A DNA stretch of 12,754 bases from Gammaproteobacteria bacterium (GTDB lineage: Bacteria; Pseudomonadota; Gammaproteobacteria; Pseudomonadales; Halieaceae). Positions 5,881-12,317 of the stretch are shown piece after piece; position 1 is the stretch's first letter, and each line of letters opens with the position of its first letter. Both the position numbers and the translations under genes were made by a program. The notes beneath the pieces were generated by a model. It did no database searches. It was given only the letters and a program-made list of their open reading frames with translations, and had not been told where the DNA came from. The stretch is from positions 1 to 12,754 of the forward strand of contig PDSN01000128.1 in NCBI GenBank assembly GCA_002748505.1, read 5' to 3'.

Positions 5881-8016
5881 CTAATTTTTACGGCGCAACA
5901 CTTTCCTTACGGAGGTCATGGCGCGCAGGTGTTTCATGATGCGCGCCAAATGTACGCGATTCTGGACTTTAATGGAGAGATAAATATAGGTGAATTGCGG
6001 GTCTTTGTCTTCCGTGGAAATACGCTCGATATTGACGCCCATACGGTTGAGTTTGGTGGCGAGCACCGCGATGATGCCGCGCAGGTTTTCGGTTTCGATG
6101 CGCAGATCAATCATATAGTCGCCGGTGACCTCTTCGTCCCAGCGCAGTGCGAGTTTTCGGTTGGGGTGTGCTTTTAAATCTCCGAGGTTGCTACAGGTGT
6201 CGCGGTGTACCACCACGCCTTTTTCATCGGATAGATAACCTACAATGGCATCGCCGGGAATGGGCCGGCAGCACTTGCCGTAGGTCACCACAAAACCCTC
6301 GGTGCCCCGAATGGCGACGGCGTGGTCTTGCCGGTCGATATTTGCGCTGCCCGCATCCCCCAGAATCTGCTTGGCGACAATGGCGGGCAGGCGCTTGCCC
6401 CTGGCGATATCGTTGTACAGGTCTTTTACACTTAAATAGTTGTTTTCCGAAAGATAACTCTCAAGAACATCTGCCGCCACCGCCTGTTCGTTACCACTTA
6501 GCGCAGTTAAGGCCTTATCCAGTAAGCTTTTACCTAAACTGATGGATTCATCCCGCGTCTGATGCTTTAAGTAGTGCAGAATATTGCTGCGGGCTTTGGC
6601 GGTTACTGCATAGTTAATCCAGCTTGGGTCTGGGCGCGCTTGGGGATTGGCGAGAATCTCCACGGTTTGCCCGCTTTGCAGTGGCTCGGACAGGGGGGAC
6701 AAATGTTTGTTGATTCTGCAGGCGGTGCAGGTATTGCCCAGATCGGTGTGCACGGCGTAGGCAAAATCCACTGCCGTTGCCCCTTGGGGCAGTTCGTAGA
6801 TGGTTCCCTTGGGGCTGAATACGTAAATCTCGTCGGGAAATAAATCGAATTTAACACTTTCGATAAACTCCAGTGAGCTGCCTGCGCGTTGCTGCATTTC
6901 CAGCAGACCTTTGACCCACTCCCTGGCGCGCTCGTGGCTGGCATTGGCGTTGCCGTCTTTCGTTTTGTAAAGCCAGTGTGCGGCGATGCCGTTGTTGGCC
7001 ATGGCTTCCATTTCGCGGGTGCGAATCTGAATCTCGATGGGCACGCCGTGCATACCTTTGAGTACCGTGTGCAGGCTTTGATAGCCATTGGTTTTGGGGA
7101 TGGCTATATAGTCGGAGAACTCGCCGGGTACGGGTTTATATAAACTGTGTACGCAGCCCAAAACGCGATAACAGGTATCGACGGTATCAACCACAATGCG
7201 AAACGCGTAAATGTCCATGATTTCGGTGAAGGACTTGCGTTTTTCGCGCATTTTTCGGTACAGGCTGTACAGGTGTTTTTCGCGGCCCTGAACATTGGCT
7301 TCAAGCCCGTCCTGCTCCAGCGCCGTTTCAATTTGCTGCTGAATTTTTTCGATAAGGGCTTTGCGATTACCGCTGGCGCTGCGCATGGCGGCGCGCAAGC
7401 GTCTGCTGCGCATAGGGTAGAGTGCGGCAAAGCCCAAATCTTCAAATTCGGATTTGGTGTCGTTCATACCAAGGCGCATGGCAATAGGCGCGTAAATATC
7501 CAGCGTCTCGCGGGCGATGCGGCGGCGTTTTTCAGGCTTTAACACCCCCAGCGTGCGCATATTGTGCAGGCGGTCGGCGAGTTTGACCAAAATAACGCGA
7601 ATGTCCCGCGCCATCGCCAGGGTCATTTTCTGGAAGTTTTCAGCCTGTTTTTCTTCCACGGAGGCAAACTCAATCTTAGTGAGCTTGCTAACGCCATCTA
7701 CCAGGTCCGCCACTGTTTCACCAAACTGTGCGGCGATGGCGTCTTTACTGATGCCCGTATCTTCGATCACATCGTGCAGCATCGCCGCCATCAGTGCCTG
7801 GTGATCCATATGCATGTTCGCCAAAATAAAGGCGACAGCCAGCGGGTGAGTGATGTAATCCTCACCGCTGCGACGTTTTTGTCCGTAGTGCGCCTGTTCG
7901 GCAAAAAAGTAGGCGCGTTTGACTTGGTTGACCTGTTCGTTGCTCAGGTAGTGAGACAGGGCGGCATCCAAATTGTCCAGGGGGTGGGATATTTGCACGC
8001 CGCTGCCAGTCTCCAT
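5881..8016 (-). CDS. spoT: Bifunctional (p)ppGpp synthetase/hydrolase SpoT
   Basis: This 711-residue cytosolic RelA/SpoT homologue resembles E. coli SpoT (about 702). It degrades (p)ppGpp and can synthesise it weakly in response to carbon, fatty-acid or iron stress. The N-terminal HD hydrolase is intact: H57, HD at 81-82 in LHDVIEDTG, and D148 in KLADRLHNMRT. This marks it as hydrolase-competent, unlike RelA. The synthetase domain includes REKHLYSLYRKM (245-256), DYIAIPKTNGYQSLHT (302-317) and the catalytic-type E328 in EIQIRTREMEAMA. The TGS domain spans about 393-455 (DEIYVFSPKGTIYELPQGA). A conserved Cys pair lies in GKCCRPIPGD (580-589), and a C-terminal ACT domain occupies about 635-711. 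The ATG at 8016 is 5 bases after the rpoZ stop with little Shine-Dalgarno, which suggests coupling to rpoZ translation. The operon order rpoZ-spoT is classic for gammaproteobacteria. Confidence 0.97.
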   Translation of the reverse strand: METGSGVQISHPLDNLDAALSHYLSNEQVNQVKRAYFFAEQAHYGQKRRSGEDYITHPLAVAFILANMHMDHQALMAAMLHDVIEDTGISKDAIAAQFGETVADLVDGVSKLTKIEFASVEEKQAENFQKMTLAMARDIRVILVKLADRLHNMRTLGVLKPEKRRRIARETLDIYAPIAMRLGMNDTKSEFEDLGFAALYPMRSRRLRAAMRSASGNRKALIEKIQQQIETALEQDGLEANVQGREKHLYSLYRKMREKRKSFTEIMDIYAFRIVVDTVDTCYRVLGCVHSLYKPVPGEFSDYIAIPKTNGYQSLHTVLKGMHGVPIEIQIRTREMEAMANNGIAAHWLYKTKDGNANASHERAREWVKGLLEMQQRAGSSLEFIESVKFDLFPDEIYVFSPKGTIYELPQGATAVDFAYAVHTDLGNTCTACRINKHLSPLSEPLQSGQTVEILANPQARPDPSWINYAVTAKARSNILHYLKHQTRDESISLGKSLLDKALTALSGNEQAVAADVLESYLSENNYLSVKDLYNDIARGKRLPAIVAKQILGDAGSANIDRQDHAVAIRGTEGFVVTYGKCCRPIPGDAIVGYLSDEKGVVVHRDTCSNLGDLKAHPNRKLALRWDEEVTGDYMIDLRIETENLRGIIAVLATKLNRMGVNIERISTEDKDPQFTYIYLSIKVQNRVHLARIMKHLRAMTSVRKVLRRKN

Positions 8017-8021
8017 CGGGG

Positions 8022-8291
8022 TCAGAGCTCGGGGGCTTCGGTGTCGATGGCCATCACGCCGGCCAGTTCTTCCTCGGCTTCTATCTCTTCTTCGCGATTG
8101 AGAATATCGGGGGTGATATAGCCTTCGGCGATTTCACGCAGGGCGATAACGGTAGGTTTGTCGGATTCTTCCTGCACCAGCGGGTCTTTACCACCGGTTG
8201 CCATCTGGCGGGCTCGTTTGCTGGCGACCATCACCAGCTCAAAACGGTTTGCCACGTTGTCCAGACAATCTTCAACGGTAACTCGTGCCAT
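8022..8291 (-). CDS. rpoZ: RNA polymerase omega subunit RpoZ
   Basis: This 89-residue protein is close to E. coli omega (91 aa). Omega binds and stabilises the beta' subunit and, in gammaproteobacteria, contributes to a ppGpp site on RNA polymerase. The N-terminus MARVTVEDCL and the central blocks NRFELVMVASKRARQM, GGKDPLVQEE and KPTVIALREIAEGYI are diagnostic. The tail is acidic (REEEIEAEEELAG). The frame is open upstream to 8378, but the ATG at 8291 matches the invariant family start and lies downstream of a good promoter. spoT follows after 5 bases, so omega and the (p)ppGpp enzyme are made from the same message. A long inverted repeat separates rpoZ from gmk upstream. Confidence 0.97.
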   Translation of the reverse strand: MARVTVEDCLDNVANRFELVMVASKRARQMATGGKDPLVQEESDKPTVIALREIAEGYITPDILNREEEIEAEEELAGVMAIDTEAPEL

Positions 8292-8334
8292 GATATGGAT
8301 TCCACTCAATTGTAGGTTTTTCAACGAACCGGAA

Positions 8335-8362
8335 ATTATACCTGATTTTTTGGGCTTGTACA
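8335..8362 (-). promoter_or_regulatory. sigma70-type promoter for rpoZ-spoT-ridA
   Basis: Reading the minus strand, TGTACA (8362-8357, 4/6 match to the -35 consensus) is followed by a 16-base spacer and a perfect TATAAT (8340-8335). Transcription would begin near 8328, leaving a leader of about 36 bases before the rpoZ ATG at 8291. The promoter lies just downstream of the inverted-repeat element, so rpoZ-spoT-ridA could be transcribed independently of gmk. Predicted from sequence match only. Confidence 0.6.
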
Positions 8363-8371
8363 GTATTTGTA

Positions 8372-8484
8372 TAGACATAATGATTTGACCTGCCCTACCT
8401 CAACGCTCGTGGATTACCATGGGAGTTGAAAACACAACCGTGGCAGAGCCACATTGAGGAGAGCAGGTCAAATCATTAGGTCTA
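8372..8484. repeat. 113-bp inverted-repeat element between gmk and rpoZ
   Basis: Two 22-base arms, 8372-8393 and 8463-8484, are exact inverted copies except for one mismatch (8377 against 8479); the inner 16 bases are perfect. The 69-base interior has nested complementarity: CCTCAA (8398-8403) with TTGAGG (8454-8459), GTGGC-aga-GCCAC (8440-8452) and GTTG-aaaaca-CAAC (8425-8438). The right arm begins exactly with the gmk stop codon (TAG, 8484-8482 on the minus strand). In the gmk-to-rpoZ transcript direction extra G-U pairs extend the stem. It could be a structured intercistronic RNA (processing or stability element) or a small MITE/REP-like insertion. No clear target-site duplication and no second copy were seen here. 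Confidence 0.75.
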
Positions 8485-9099
8485 GCCCAGCAAATCCTTG
8501 AGTAAATCGAGCTTGTCCTGTCGTTGATAATGGGTGCGCAGGCGCTGGTTGCGAACAATGGCGTGGAGGTCGGCCAGGGCCTCGTCAAAGTCATCATTAA
8601 TGACCAAATAGTCCGCCTCGTTGTAGTGGGAAATTTCTTCTACGGCCTGGTTCATACGCCGGGCGATCACCTTCTCGCTGTCCTGCCCGCGCCGGTTCAG
8701 GCGACGCTCCAACTCCGGCTTTGAGGGTGGCAAAATGAAGATAGAGACACAGTCGGGAATCAGCTTGCGCACTTGCTGCGCGCCCTGCCAGTCGATTTCC
8801 AACACAAGGTCGTCTCCCTGAGCCAGGGCCTGTTCCACGGGTGCCTGCGCGGTGCCGTAGAAATTGTCAAATACCTGCGCGTGTTCTAAAAATGCGCCCT
8901 GTCCTAACATGGTTTGGAAGGTGGGCTGGTCGACAAAATGGTAATTCACACCGTCCGATTCGCCTGGGCGCATCGCGCGGGTGGTGTGTGACACGGAGAC
9001 ATTGAGCTGTGAATCAGCTTCGAGCAGGGCGGCAACGAGGCTGGTTTTGCCTGCGCCAGAAGGTGCTGAAACGATAAATAAAGTGCCTTTTGCTGCCAT
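8482..9099 (-). CDS. gmk: Guanylate kinase
   Basis: This 205-residue cytosolic enzyme transfers phosphate from ATP to GMP to give GDP, feeding GTP, dGTP and (p)ppGpp pools. The P-loop APSGAGKTSL (12-21) opens the protein. GMP-site and lid elements follow: SHTTRAMRPGE (37-47), VNYHFV (51-56), FLEHAQVFDNFYGT (70-83), EIDWQGAQQV (101-110) and RRLNRRGQDSEKVIARRM (132-149). The length equals typical bacterial Gmk. The frame is open up to 9246, but the ATG at 9099 matches the family start MAxKGTLFIVSAPSG; the Shine-Dalgarno is weak. It heads the gmk-rpoZ-spoT-ridA order found widely in gammaproteobacteria, tying guanine nucleotide supply to (p)ppGpp metabolism. Its stop codon lies inside the right arm of the intergenic inverted repeat. 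The 207 bases between comF and gmk presumably hold its promoter, but I see no convincing -35/-10 pair. Confidence 0.97.
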   Translation of the reverse strand: MAAKGTLFIVSAPSGAGKTSLVAALLEADSQLNVSVSHTTRAMRPGESDGVNYHFVDQPTFQTMLGQGAFLEHAQVFDNFYGTAQAPVEQALAQGDDLVLEIDWQGAQQVRKLIPDCVSIFILPPSKPELERRLNRRGQDSEKVIARRMNQAVEEISHYNEADYLVINDDFDEALADLHAIVRNQRLRTHYQRQDKLDLLKDLLG

Positions 9100-9306
9100 A
9101 GCTGTGAGTGCCTGTCGAAAAACCGTGTAAAAACCGCGAAGTGTCGCAGCGACGTATATTGCATCACCGCACGGTGGAATAAAAGCGGGGATTGCGGTTT
9201 CCTGTGCTTTGGAGCGGCGATATCGAGCCAGTTCGTGTTCTTTCAACGAGGGTGTGTTCTGTCTTATCGCCGAGCGCGAAACACTTGCGCCGCGCTATTT
9301 GCTCTA

Positions 9307-10020
9307 TTATTCCAGCAGCGCTCGCGCAATCACCCACACACTGACACCACCTGCGCCCTTGTCCAGCAGTGCGGCGGCTGCCTGGGTGGCGGTGCTGCCG
9401 GTGGTCATCACATCATCGATAAGCGCAATGTGTTCGCCGTGAAACCGTCCCCGCACGGCGAAGGCATTGTCCAGGTTGTGCCTGCGAGCCGGGGCGTCCA
9501 GGCTTGATTGCACCGCCGTGTGACGCTGTCGGTAAAGAGCGCGCGAGCACAGTTGTTGTCTGTTCAAGTTATTACTCTGTGCCACCAGCGCCTCAGCGAG
9601 CAGCAGGCTTTGGTTGTAACCGCGCTGCCAGCGTCGGCGCCAGTGCAGCGGTACGGGCACAATCAGGTCGACAGCGGTCAGATCATCCGGTGTCTGCGCC
9701 AGCCACAGGGCTGCGAGTAAACGGCTCAACCACGCTGCCCCGGCGTATTTCCATTGTTTGATAAGGTAGCTGATATGGGGTTCATAGCGCCAGGGTGCGA
9801 CGCTGCGTGAAAAGGGCGGCGGCCTGATCTGGCACTGCCCGCAGGTCGCGTCCGGCAAGTGCCCTGGCGCAAATGGCAGCGCGCAACGCGGGCAGGCGTG
9901 GGTGTTGGGTATCAAACAAGCTCGACACTCCTGGCACAGGGCCAAGTCAGTTTCACTGGCGAGACCGCACAGTGCGCAGGGCGGTTTATAGCGATACGAC
10001 AGTAGTGTTGTGTTAACCAT
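9307..10020 (-). CDS. comF: ComF family phosphoribosyltransferase-like protein
   Basis: This 237-residue cytosolic protein is of the ComF/GntX type, linked to DNA uptake or use of DNA as a nutrient; the biochemical reaction is not established. The N-terminal third has eight cysteines in four pairs: C15-x-x-C18, C29-x-x-C32, C43-x-x-C46 and C60-x-x-C63. This fits zinc-ribbon-like metal binding. The C-terminal domain is a type I phosphoribosyltransferase fold with VPVPLHWRRRWQRGYNQSLLLA (about 121-142) and the PRPP-binding loop HIALIDDVMTTGSTATQ (197-213). The ATG at 10020 fits the family start, with little Shine-Dalgarno. comF is divergent from bioB across 78 bases, an arrangement also seen in pseudomonads as comF beside bioB. 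A candidate biotin operator reaches into its first codon, so biotin status might also affect it. No other competence gene is in the window. Confidence 0.92.
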   Translation of the reverse strand: MVNTTLLSYRYKPPCALCGLASETDLALCQECRACLIPNTHACPRCALPFAPGHLPDATCGQCQIRPPPFSRSVAPWRYEPHISYLIKQWKYAGAAWLSRLLAALWLAQTPDDLTAVDLIVPVPLHWRRRWQRGYNQSLLLAEALVAQSNNLNRQQLCSRALYRQRHTAVQSSLDAPARRHNLDNAFAVRGRFHGEHIALIDDVMTTGSTATQAAAALLDKGAGGVSVWVIARALLE

Positions 10021-10042
10021 AGTCGTTAGTCTGGGTTGACAA
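10010..10042. promoter_or_regulatory. Candidate BirA (biotin repressor) operator
   Basis: GTGTTAACC (10010-10018) and GGTTGACAA (10034-10042) form an inverted repeat separated by exactly 15 bases. They match the known bacterial BirA box TTGTAAACC-N(14-16)-GGTTTACAA at 7/9 and 8/9 positions. The right half-site contains the bioB -35 box (10036-10041), and the left half-site touches the comF start codon (ATG, 10020-10018). Occupancy by biotinyl-AMP-bound BirA would be expected to block bioB transcription and perhaps comF. The consensus is recalled from published regulon work; function here is inference. Confidence 0.65.
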
Positions 10043-10063
10043 GCGAGTTGGTGTCGCTAAGAT
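10036..10063 (+). promoter_or_regulatory. sigma70-type promoter for the bio operon
   Basis: TTGACA (10036-10041), a perfect -35, is followed by 16 bases and TAAGAT (10058-10063), a 4/6 match to the -10 box. The expected start is near 10070, giving a leader of roughly 30 bases with GGAG (10085-10088) ahead of the bioB ATG. The -35 lies inside the candidate BirA operator, the standard geometry for repression. Confidence 0.6.
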
Positions 10064-10098
10064 GCGGTGTACGCAAACTATAATGGAGAGCCACCCCC

Positions 10099-11142
10099 AT
10101 GGCTGCATCACAACTGACCAATACCGCCCGCGATGTGCGCCACGATTGGACGAGGCGCGAGGTTGAGGCGCTGCTGGCCAAGCCGTTTAACGATCTTTTG
10201 TTTGAGGCACAAACCCTGCATCGGCGTTATTTCGACCCGAATCAGGTGCAGGTGAGCACTTTGTTGTCGATCAAAACCGGTCGCTGCCCTGAAGACTGCG
10301 CCTACTGCCCGCAAAGCACGCGCTACGATACAGGGCTTGAGGCTGAAAAGCTGATGGAAGTCGAAAAGGTGTTGCAGCAGGCCAAGGCTGCCAAGGCCAC
10401 CGGCGCGACCCGCTTCTGCATGGGCGCGGCGTGGCGCTCGCCGAAAAAACGCGATATGCCCTATGTGGTGGCGATGGTGAAGGGGGTGAAAGAACTGGGG
10501 CTGGAAAGCTGTATGACCCTGGGTATGCTCACCGATGAGCAAGCCAAAGAGCTGGCCGAGGCGGGGCTGGATTACTACAACCACAATCTCGACACTTCAC
10601 CGGAATACTACCGCGATATTATCACCACCCGCACCTATGAAGACCGCCTTAACACCTTGTCCCATGTGCGCGATGCGGGCATGAAAGTGTGCTCCGGCGG
10701 CATTGTCGGCATGGGTGAAAATGCCAGCGACCGCGCAGGTCTGTTGCAGGAGTTGGCCAATATGCCCCAGCATCCGGACTCTGTGCCGATCAATATGCTG
10801 GTGCGCGTCGAAGGCACGCCGCTTGCCGAAACCGACGATTTAGACCCCATCGATTTCATCCGCACCATCGCCGCGGCGCGCATCATGATGCCGCGCTCCT
10901 ACGTGCGTTTGTCCGCCGGGCGTGAGGAAATGAGCGAGGAAATGCAGGCGCTGGCCTATTTTGCCGGAGCGAACTCCATTTTCTATGGTGAAAAGCTGCT
11001 CACCACACCAAACCCTTCGGCCAATCAGGATCTCGCCCTGTTCGCGCGCCTTGGCATTAACACGGAAAAAACCACGGTGGAACACGCGCCCGCTGACCCA
11101 GTACCGCAATCGGCGATGTTTTACGACGCTGCCGCGAGTTAG
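10099..11142 (+). CDS. bioB: Biotin synthase BioB
   Basis: This 347-residue radical S-adenosylmethionine enzyme inserts sulfur into dethiobiotin, the last step of biotin synthesis. The radical-SAM [4Fe-4S] motif is C63-x3-C67-x2-C70 in GRCPEDCAYCPQS. The ligands of the auxiliary [2Fe-2S] sulfur-donor cluster are also present: C107 (RFCMGAAWR), C138 (LESCMTLG), C198 (KVCSGGIVGMGE) and R270 (SYVRLSAGRE), the same set as C97, C128, C188 and R260 in E. coli. Other hallmarks are YYNHNLDTSPEYY (159-171) and NSIFYGEKLLTT (292-303). The length is normal for the family. ATG 10099 has GGAG ten bases upstream. It is the first gene of a bio operon, with bioF starting 5 bases after its stop, and is probably controlled by BirA through the operator just upstream. 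Confidence 0.98.
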   Translation: MAASQLTNTARDVRHDWTRREVEALLAKPFNDLLFEAQTLHRRYFDPNQVQVSTLLSIKTGRCPEDCAYCPQSTRYDTGLEAEKLMEVEKVLQQAKAAKATGATRFCMGAAWRSPKKRDMPYVVAMVKGVKELGLESCMTLGMLTDEQAKELAEAGLDYYNHNLDTSPEYYRDIITTRTYEDRLNTLSHVRDAGMKVCSGGIVGMGENASDRAGLLQELANMPQHPDSVPINMLVRVEGTPLAETDDLDPIDFIRTIAAARIMMPRSYVRLSAGREEMSEEMQALAYFAGANSIFYGEKLLTTPNPSANQDLALFARLGINTEKTTVEHAPADPVPQSAMFYDAAAS

Positions 11143-11147
11143 GCGAC

Positions 11148-12317
11148 ATGAGCATTTGGCAGCGGCGTCTCGCTGAGCGTTTGGCTGCGCGCCAAAAACA
11201 GCATTTGTACCGTCGGCGCCTGTCTCTTGAAAGTGCTCAGGGAGTGACGGTGCGCATAGATGGCGAGCCGATACTGAACTTTTGCTCCAACGATTATCTG
11301 GGCTTGGCCGCTCACCCGCGTATTACGGATGCCCTGGTAGAGGGCGCAAAGCGTTACGGTGTGGGCAGTGGCTCTTCCCATTTGGTGTGTGGCCACAGCG
11401 CGGCGCACGAGCAGTTGGAGCAGGCGCTGGCACGGGCGACCGGGCGCTCACGCGCGCTGTTATTTGGCAGTGGCTATCAGGCTAACAGCAGCGTGTTGGC
11501 GGCATTGCTACAGCGCGGCGACGTGGTCTTGCAAGATCGCCTCAATCACGCATCCCTCATCGACGGCGCGCTGCTGTGCGGTGCAACACTCAAACGCTTT
11601 AAGCATAACGACACCGGCGAGCTGCGCACTCGACTGCAAACTCACGCCCCAGACAAAGCCGCAATGCTGGCCGTTGACGGTGTATTCAGTATGGACGGTG
11701 ATATCGCGCCGCTATCGCAATATGCCAGCATTTGCCGTGAGCACGATGCGCTGTTGATGGTGGATGACGCCCACGGTTTTGGCGTGCTCGGCGAGGGCGG
11801 TGCGGGCAGTGTGGCCGATGCCGGTCTCAGTGAACAGGATGTACCGGTATTGATGGTAACACTGGGCAAGGCGCTGGGCACGGTCGGCGCGGTTGTGGCA
11901 GGCAGCGAGAAGTTGATCGAGAACTTAATCCAATTCGCGCGCGGTTATGTGTATTCCACCGCCTTACCACCGGCGCTCGCCGTCGCCAGCCTCGAAGCGC
12001 TTGCGGTTATGCAGGAGGAAGCCTGGCGGCGCGACCATTTGCAGGCTTTAATTCAACAATGTCGCGAGGCGGCGCAGAGTTTTGCTCTGCCGTTTATGAC
12101 ATCGACCACCGCGATTCAGCCTTTACTGGTGGGCGATGCCGCGCGCGCGCTCGAACTCTCTGCCGCTTTAAGAGCGCGAGGCTTTTTAGTGCAGGCCATT
12201 CGCCCGCCTACCGTACCCGCAGGCAGCGCGCGCTTGCGCATTACCTTAACCGCCGCACACAGCGAAGCGCAGGTCACGCAGTTAATGGAGGCGCTGCGCG
12301 ATGTCTGGTATGACTGA
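11148..12317 (+). CDS. bioF: 8-amino-7-oxononanoate synthase BioF
   Basis: This 389-residue PLP enzyme of the alpha-oxoamine synthase family condenses pimeloyl-ACP (or pimeloyl-CoA) with L-alanine to give 8-amino-7-oxononanoate (KAPA). Visible blocks are FCSNDYLGLAAHP (45-57), GVGSGSSHLVCGHSAAHEQLE (71-91), GYQANSSVLAALL (109-121), DRLNHASLIDG (130-140, with H134 for stacking on PLP), MVDDAHGFGVLG (204-215, with D207 and H209) and MVTLGKALGTVGAVV (236-250), where K241 is the Schiff-base lysine. The C-terminal RLRITLTAAHSEAQ is also typical. The length equals family members. ATG 11148 follows the bioB stop by 5 bases with AGGCGAC before it. The next gene overlaps its last 17 bases, and the whole set reads as one operon. 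Confidence 0.97.
   Translation: MSIWQRRLAERLAARQKQHLYRRRLSLESAQGVTVRIDGEPILNFCSNDYLGLAAHPRITDALVEGAKRYGVGSGSSHLVCGHSAAHEQLEQALARATGRSRALLFGSGYQANSSVLAALLQRGDVVLQDRLNHASLIDGALLCGATLKRFKHNDTGELRTRLQTHAPDKAAMLAVDGVFSMDGDIAPLSQYASICREHDALLMVDDAHGFGVLGEGGAGSVADAGLSEQDVPVLMVTLGKALGTVGAVVAGSEKLIENLIQFARGYVYSTALPPALAVASLEALAVMQEEAWRRDHLQALIQQCREAAQSFALPFMTSTTAIQPLLVGDAARALELSAALRARGFLVQAIRPPTVPAGSARLRITLTAAHSEAQVTQLMEALRDVWYD

Noticed and set aside
7564..8121. 185-codon plus-strand open frame opposite the 5' part of spoT and the 3' part of rpoZ
   Set aside because: It lies wholly antisense to genes with clear catalytic motifs and its translation resembles no family; it is a GC-rich reading shadow.
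8357..8370. LexA-like ACTGTACA sequence upstream of rpoZ
   Set aside because: It lacks the CTGT-N8-ACAG symmetry of a LexA box; TGTACA is better explained as the rpoZ -35 element.
8292..8378. N-terminal extension of the rpoZ frame by 29 codons
   Set aside because: The conserved family start MARVTVED is at 8291, and the TATAAT promoter box lies within the would-be extension.
9100..9246. N-terminal extension of the gmk frame by 49 codons
   Set aside because: Guanylate kinases begin just before KGTLFIVSAPSG, which fits ATG 9099. The upstream residues have no family resemblance.
9100..9306. 207-base comF-gmk spacer, examined for a small gene or RNA
   Set aside because: Only short palindromes (GTCGC-a-GCGAC at 9143-9153, CACCG-ca-CGGTG at 9165-9176) and poor promoter matches were seen; nothing supports a gene.
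10079..10084. Perfect TATAAT just before bioB
   Set aside because: It overlaps the bioB Shine-Dalgarno, so transcripts starting from it would lack the ribosome-binding site. The TTGACA-16-TAAGAT pair upstream is better placed.
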